DNA of 64,000 nucleotides, from positions 186,001-250,000 of the forward strand of contig NZ_PGGN01000004.1 of NCBI RefSeq assembly GCF_003010935.1. The letters run 5' to 3'. Shown piece by piece: positions 62,643 to 64,000 of the stretch. The translations under genes were made by a program, and so were the position numbers. Source of the DNA: Phyllobacterium endophyticum (GTDB taxonomy: Bacteria > Pseudomonadota > Alphaproteobacteria > Rhizobiales > Rhizobiaceae). The notes below the pieces were generated by a model. The model saw nothing but the letters and a program-made list of their open reading frames with translations, had not been told where the DNA came from and did no database searches. Position 1 is the first letter of the stretch. The number at the start of each line of letters is the position of its first letter.

Positions 62643-64000
62643 GTGGATATTGCGCAAAGCAATTTTGCTTCTTCACTTGCGGCTTTGCATAGCCTAGACA
62701 GCTTCAGCCGTGATTCCTTGGTCATGTCTTTACCGATTCCGGTCTATACGACGGATAAGTCTGGTGTCATCACATTCTACAATCGTGCAGCAGCCGAGTT
62801 CTGGGGACGCGAGCCCCGGATCGGCGAGGAAATGTGGTGCGGTACGTGGAAGCTGTATTACACAGACGGAACGCCGATGCGGCACGACGAATGTCCGATG
62901 GCAATAAGCTTGCACGAGGATCGCGAAGTTCGAGGACTTGAGGCTATAGCCGAGCGCCCGGATGGCAGTCGGATTATCTTTCGCCCCTTCCCCGTGCTGC
63001 TCCGAAATGGCTTCGGCGAAACCATTGGCGCTCTGAACATGCTGGTCGATGTTACGGACCAGAAACGAAACGAAGAGTCGGCGCAGCATCTCGCGGCAAT
63101 CGTCGAATCGTCTGACGACGGCATCGTCAGCAAATCCCTCCAAGGTATCGTACGCAGCTGGAACAAGGCCGCGGAGCGTATTTTTGGCTACACGGCCGAA
63201 GAAATGGTCGGCGCTTCAATTACCAAGATCATCCCGCCGGAAAGATTGAGCGAAGAGGCGTCGATCGTCAATAAGGTCGGCAAGGGCGAGCGGATAGATC
63301 ATTATGAGACGATCCGCAGGCGGAAGGATGGAACGCGTATTCACGTGTCGCTAACCGTATCGCCAGTCAAGGATTCCACGGGGCGGATTGTTGGAGCCTC
63401 CAAGATCGCTCGGGACATCTCCGAAAGGAAAGAGAAGGAAGATCGCATCGTCATGTTGATGCGCGAGGTCAACCATCGCGTTAAAAACCAATATGCCGTC
63501 ATCCTTTCCATGATCCGCGAAACCAGCAATCGCGCTGGAGACAGCGCTGAGTTCGAGCAACAGGTTCGCGAAAGGATCATGGCGCTCGCGCGCTCGCATG
63601 ATCTTCTCGTCCACGCCGAATGGCGCGGCGCAACCGTGGCGGATTTGCTTCTGGCGCAAATCAAACCGTTCGGCGATGAGAATAGCATAGCCATCTCTGG
63701 TCCCTCGATTGTCCTCCAGCCCAATGCTGTTCAGTATCTGGGAATTGCGTTCCATGAACTTGCGACGAATTCGGCCAAGTATGGCGTTTTTTCGGCTGAG
63801 CGCGGTAATATCGCCGTCGACTGGCATGTTGGCGATAGCGGCAAAACCTTCTATCTCGCCTGGACGGAGACTGAAGGACCACCGGTAAAGCTCCACCCCA
63901 ACAAGGGATTTGGCAGGGTTGTTCTGGAGCGCGTGACGCCGCTGTCGCTTGGCGGAGAAGGCATCCTTGAGCAAACACCGACCCGCGTCGTCTGGACCGT
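62643..64000 (+). CDS. PAS-PAS HWE-family sensor histidine kinase (3' end beyond window)
   Basis: Open from GTG 62643 (AGGA 6 nt upstream) to the window edge, 452 codons read. Two PAS domains: one from SLPIPVYTTDKSGVITFYNR, one from VESSDDGIVSKSLQGIVRSW through GYTAEEMVGASITKIIPPE. The HWE kinase core has the phosphoacceptor His in MREVNHRVKNQYAVIL, an N-box FHELATNSAKYGVFS and LAWTETEGPPV. No membrane helices, so cytosolic. HWE kinases often work with single-domain or PhyR-type regulators in the alphaproteobacterial general stress response; no partner is visible before the edge. Confidence 0.9.
   Translation, partial: MDIAQSNFASSLAALHSLDSFSRDSLVMSLPIPVYTTDKSGVITFYNRAAAEFWGREPRIGEEMWCGTWKLYYTDGTPMRHDECPMAISLHEDREVRGLEAIAERPDGSRIIFRPFPVLLRNGFGETIGALNMLVDVTDQKRNEESAQHLAAIVESSDDGIVSKSLQGIVRSWNKAAERIFGYTAEEMVGASITKIIPPERLSEEASIVNKVGKGERIDHYETIRRRKDGTRIHVSLTVSPVKDSTGRIVGASKIARDISERKEKEDRIVMLMREVNHRVKNQYAVILSMIRETSNRAGDSAEFEQQVRERIMALARSHDLLVHAEWRGATVADLLLAQIKPFGDENSIAISGPSIVLQPNAVQYLGIAFHELATNSAKYGVFSAERGNIAVDWHVGDSGKTFYLAWTETEGPPVKLHPNKGFGRVVLERVTPLSLGGEGILEQTPTRVVWT

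Overview
The window reads as a chromosomal segment of an alphaproteobacterium of the order Hyphomicrobiales (Rhizobiales). The support is indirect but consistent: moderately high GC, the Rhizobiales-type betaine lipid pair btaAB, BluB, a fold-type III ornithine decarboxylase, an HWE-family histidine kinase, an NtrY-type kinase, Ugp and MetNIQ transporters, CTGTNAC-type Pho boxes, and frequent GTG/TTG starts. A Phyllobacterium/Brucella/Mesorhizobium-like host is my inference. No rRNA, tRNA, CRISPR array, insertion sequence or prophage was recognised.

Layout. 1-7.8 kb: envelope genes, comprising a truncated LTA-synthase-like phosphoglycerol transferase, btaAB (phosphorus-free DGTS lipid) behind Pho-box-like sites, a lipase-3-like protein without its nucleophile serine, a GH25 muramidase lipoprotein, an MltB-type transglycosylase, and a decayed glycerophosphodiesterase. 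7.8-16.1 kb: ornithine decarboxylase, an EamA exporter, a 28-residue membrane peptide, an ArsR-methyltransferase/metF operon with a palindromic operator, DUF2293, bluB, a frameshifted MOSC gene and ettA. 16.7-25.9 kb: a hydrolase/CoA-transferase/ThDP-enzyme operon, a GT2/LAB_N/GT39 trio facing ugd (likely lipid A or LPS uronic acid decoration), and an aldo/keto reductase.

26-37.7 kb: hicAB, then two divergent transcription units for amino-sugar and muropeptide-sugar use: ABC importer, dehydrogenase and MurQ leftward; kinase, GntR regulator, SIS deaminase and NagA rightward. A matching pair of direct-repeat operators lies in the divergent promoter. PncA follows. 37.7-44.7 kb: Pho-box-preceded ugpBAEC, converging on metNIQ.

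45-64 kb: a PAS-GGDEF-EAL protein, an unusual transporter/hotdog-thioesterase fusion, and a tight eight-gene leftward operon (58.0-49.96 kb). That operon combines a quaternary-amine-type (OpuC/OsmF) ABC importer, two class-C flavin monooxygenases, an ornithine-cyclodeaminase-like protein and a HAL/PAL-like protein whose MIO-forming serine is absent. It is the best candidate here for an undescribed catabolic system. A cupin, a peptide-deformylase-like protein missing two metal ligands, an orphan NtrY kinase, small membrane proteins and a right-truncated HWE kinase complete the window.

Two themes recur: adaptation to phosphate limitation (btaAB, ugp, Pho boxes, a broken GDPD) and enzyme-family members that have lost canonical catalytic residues (lipase-3-like, HAL-like, OCD-like, PDF-like).
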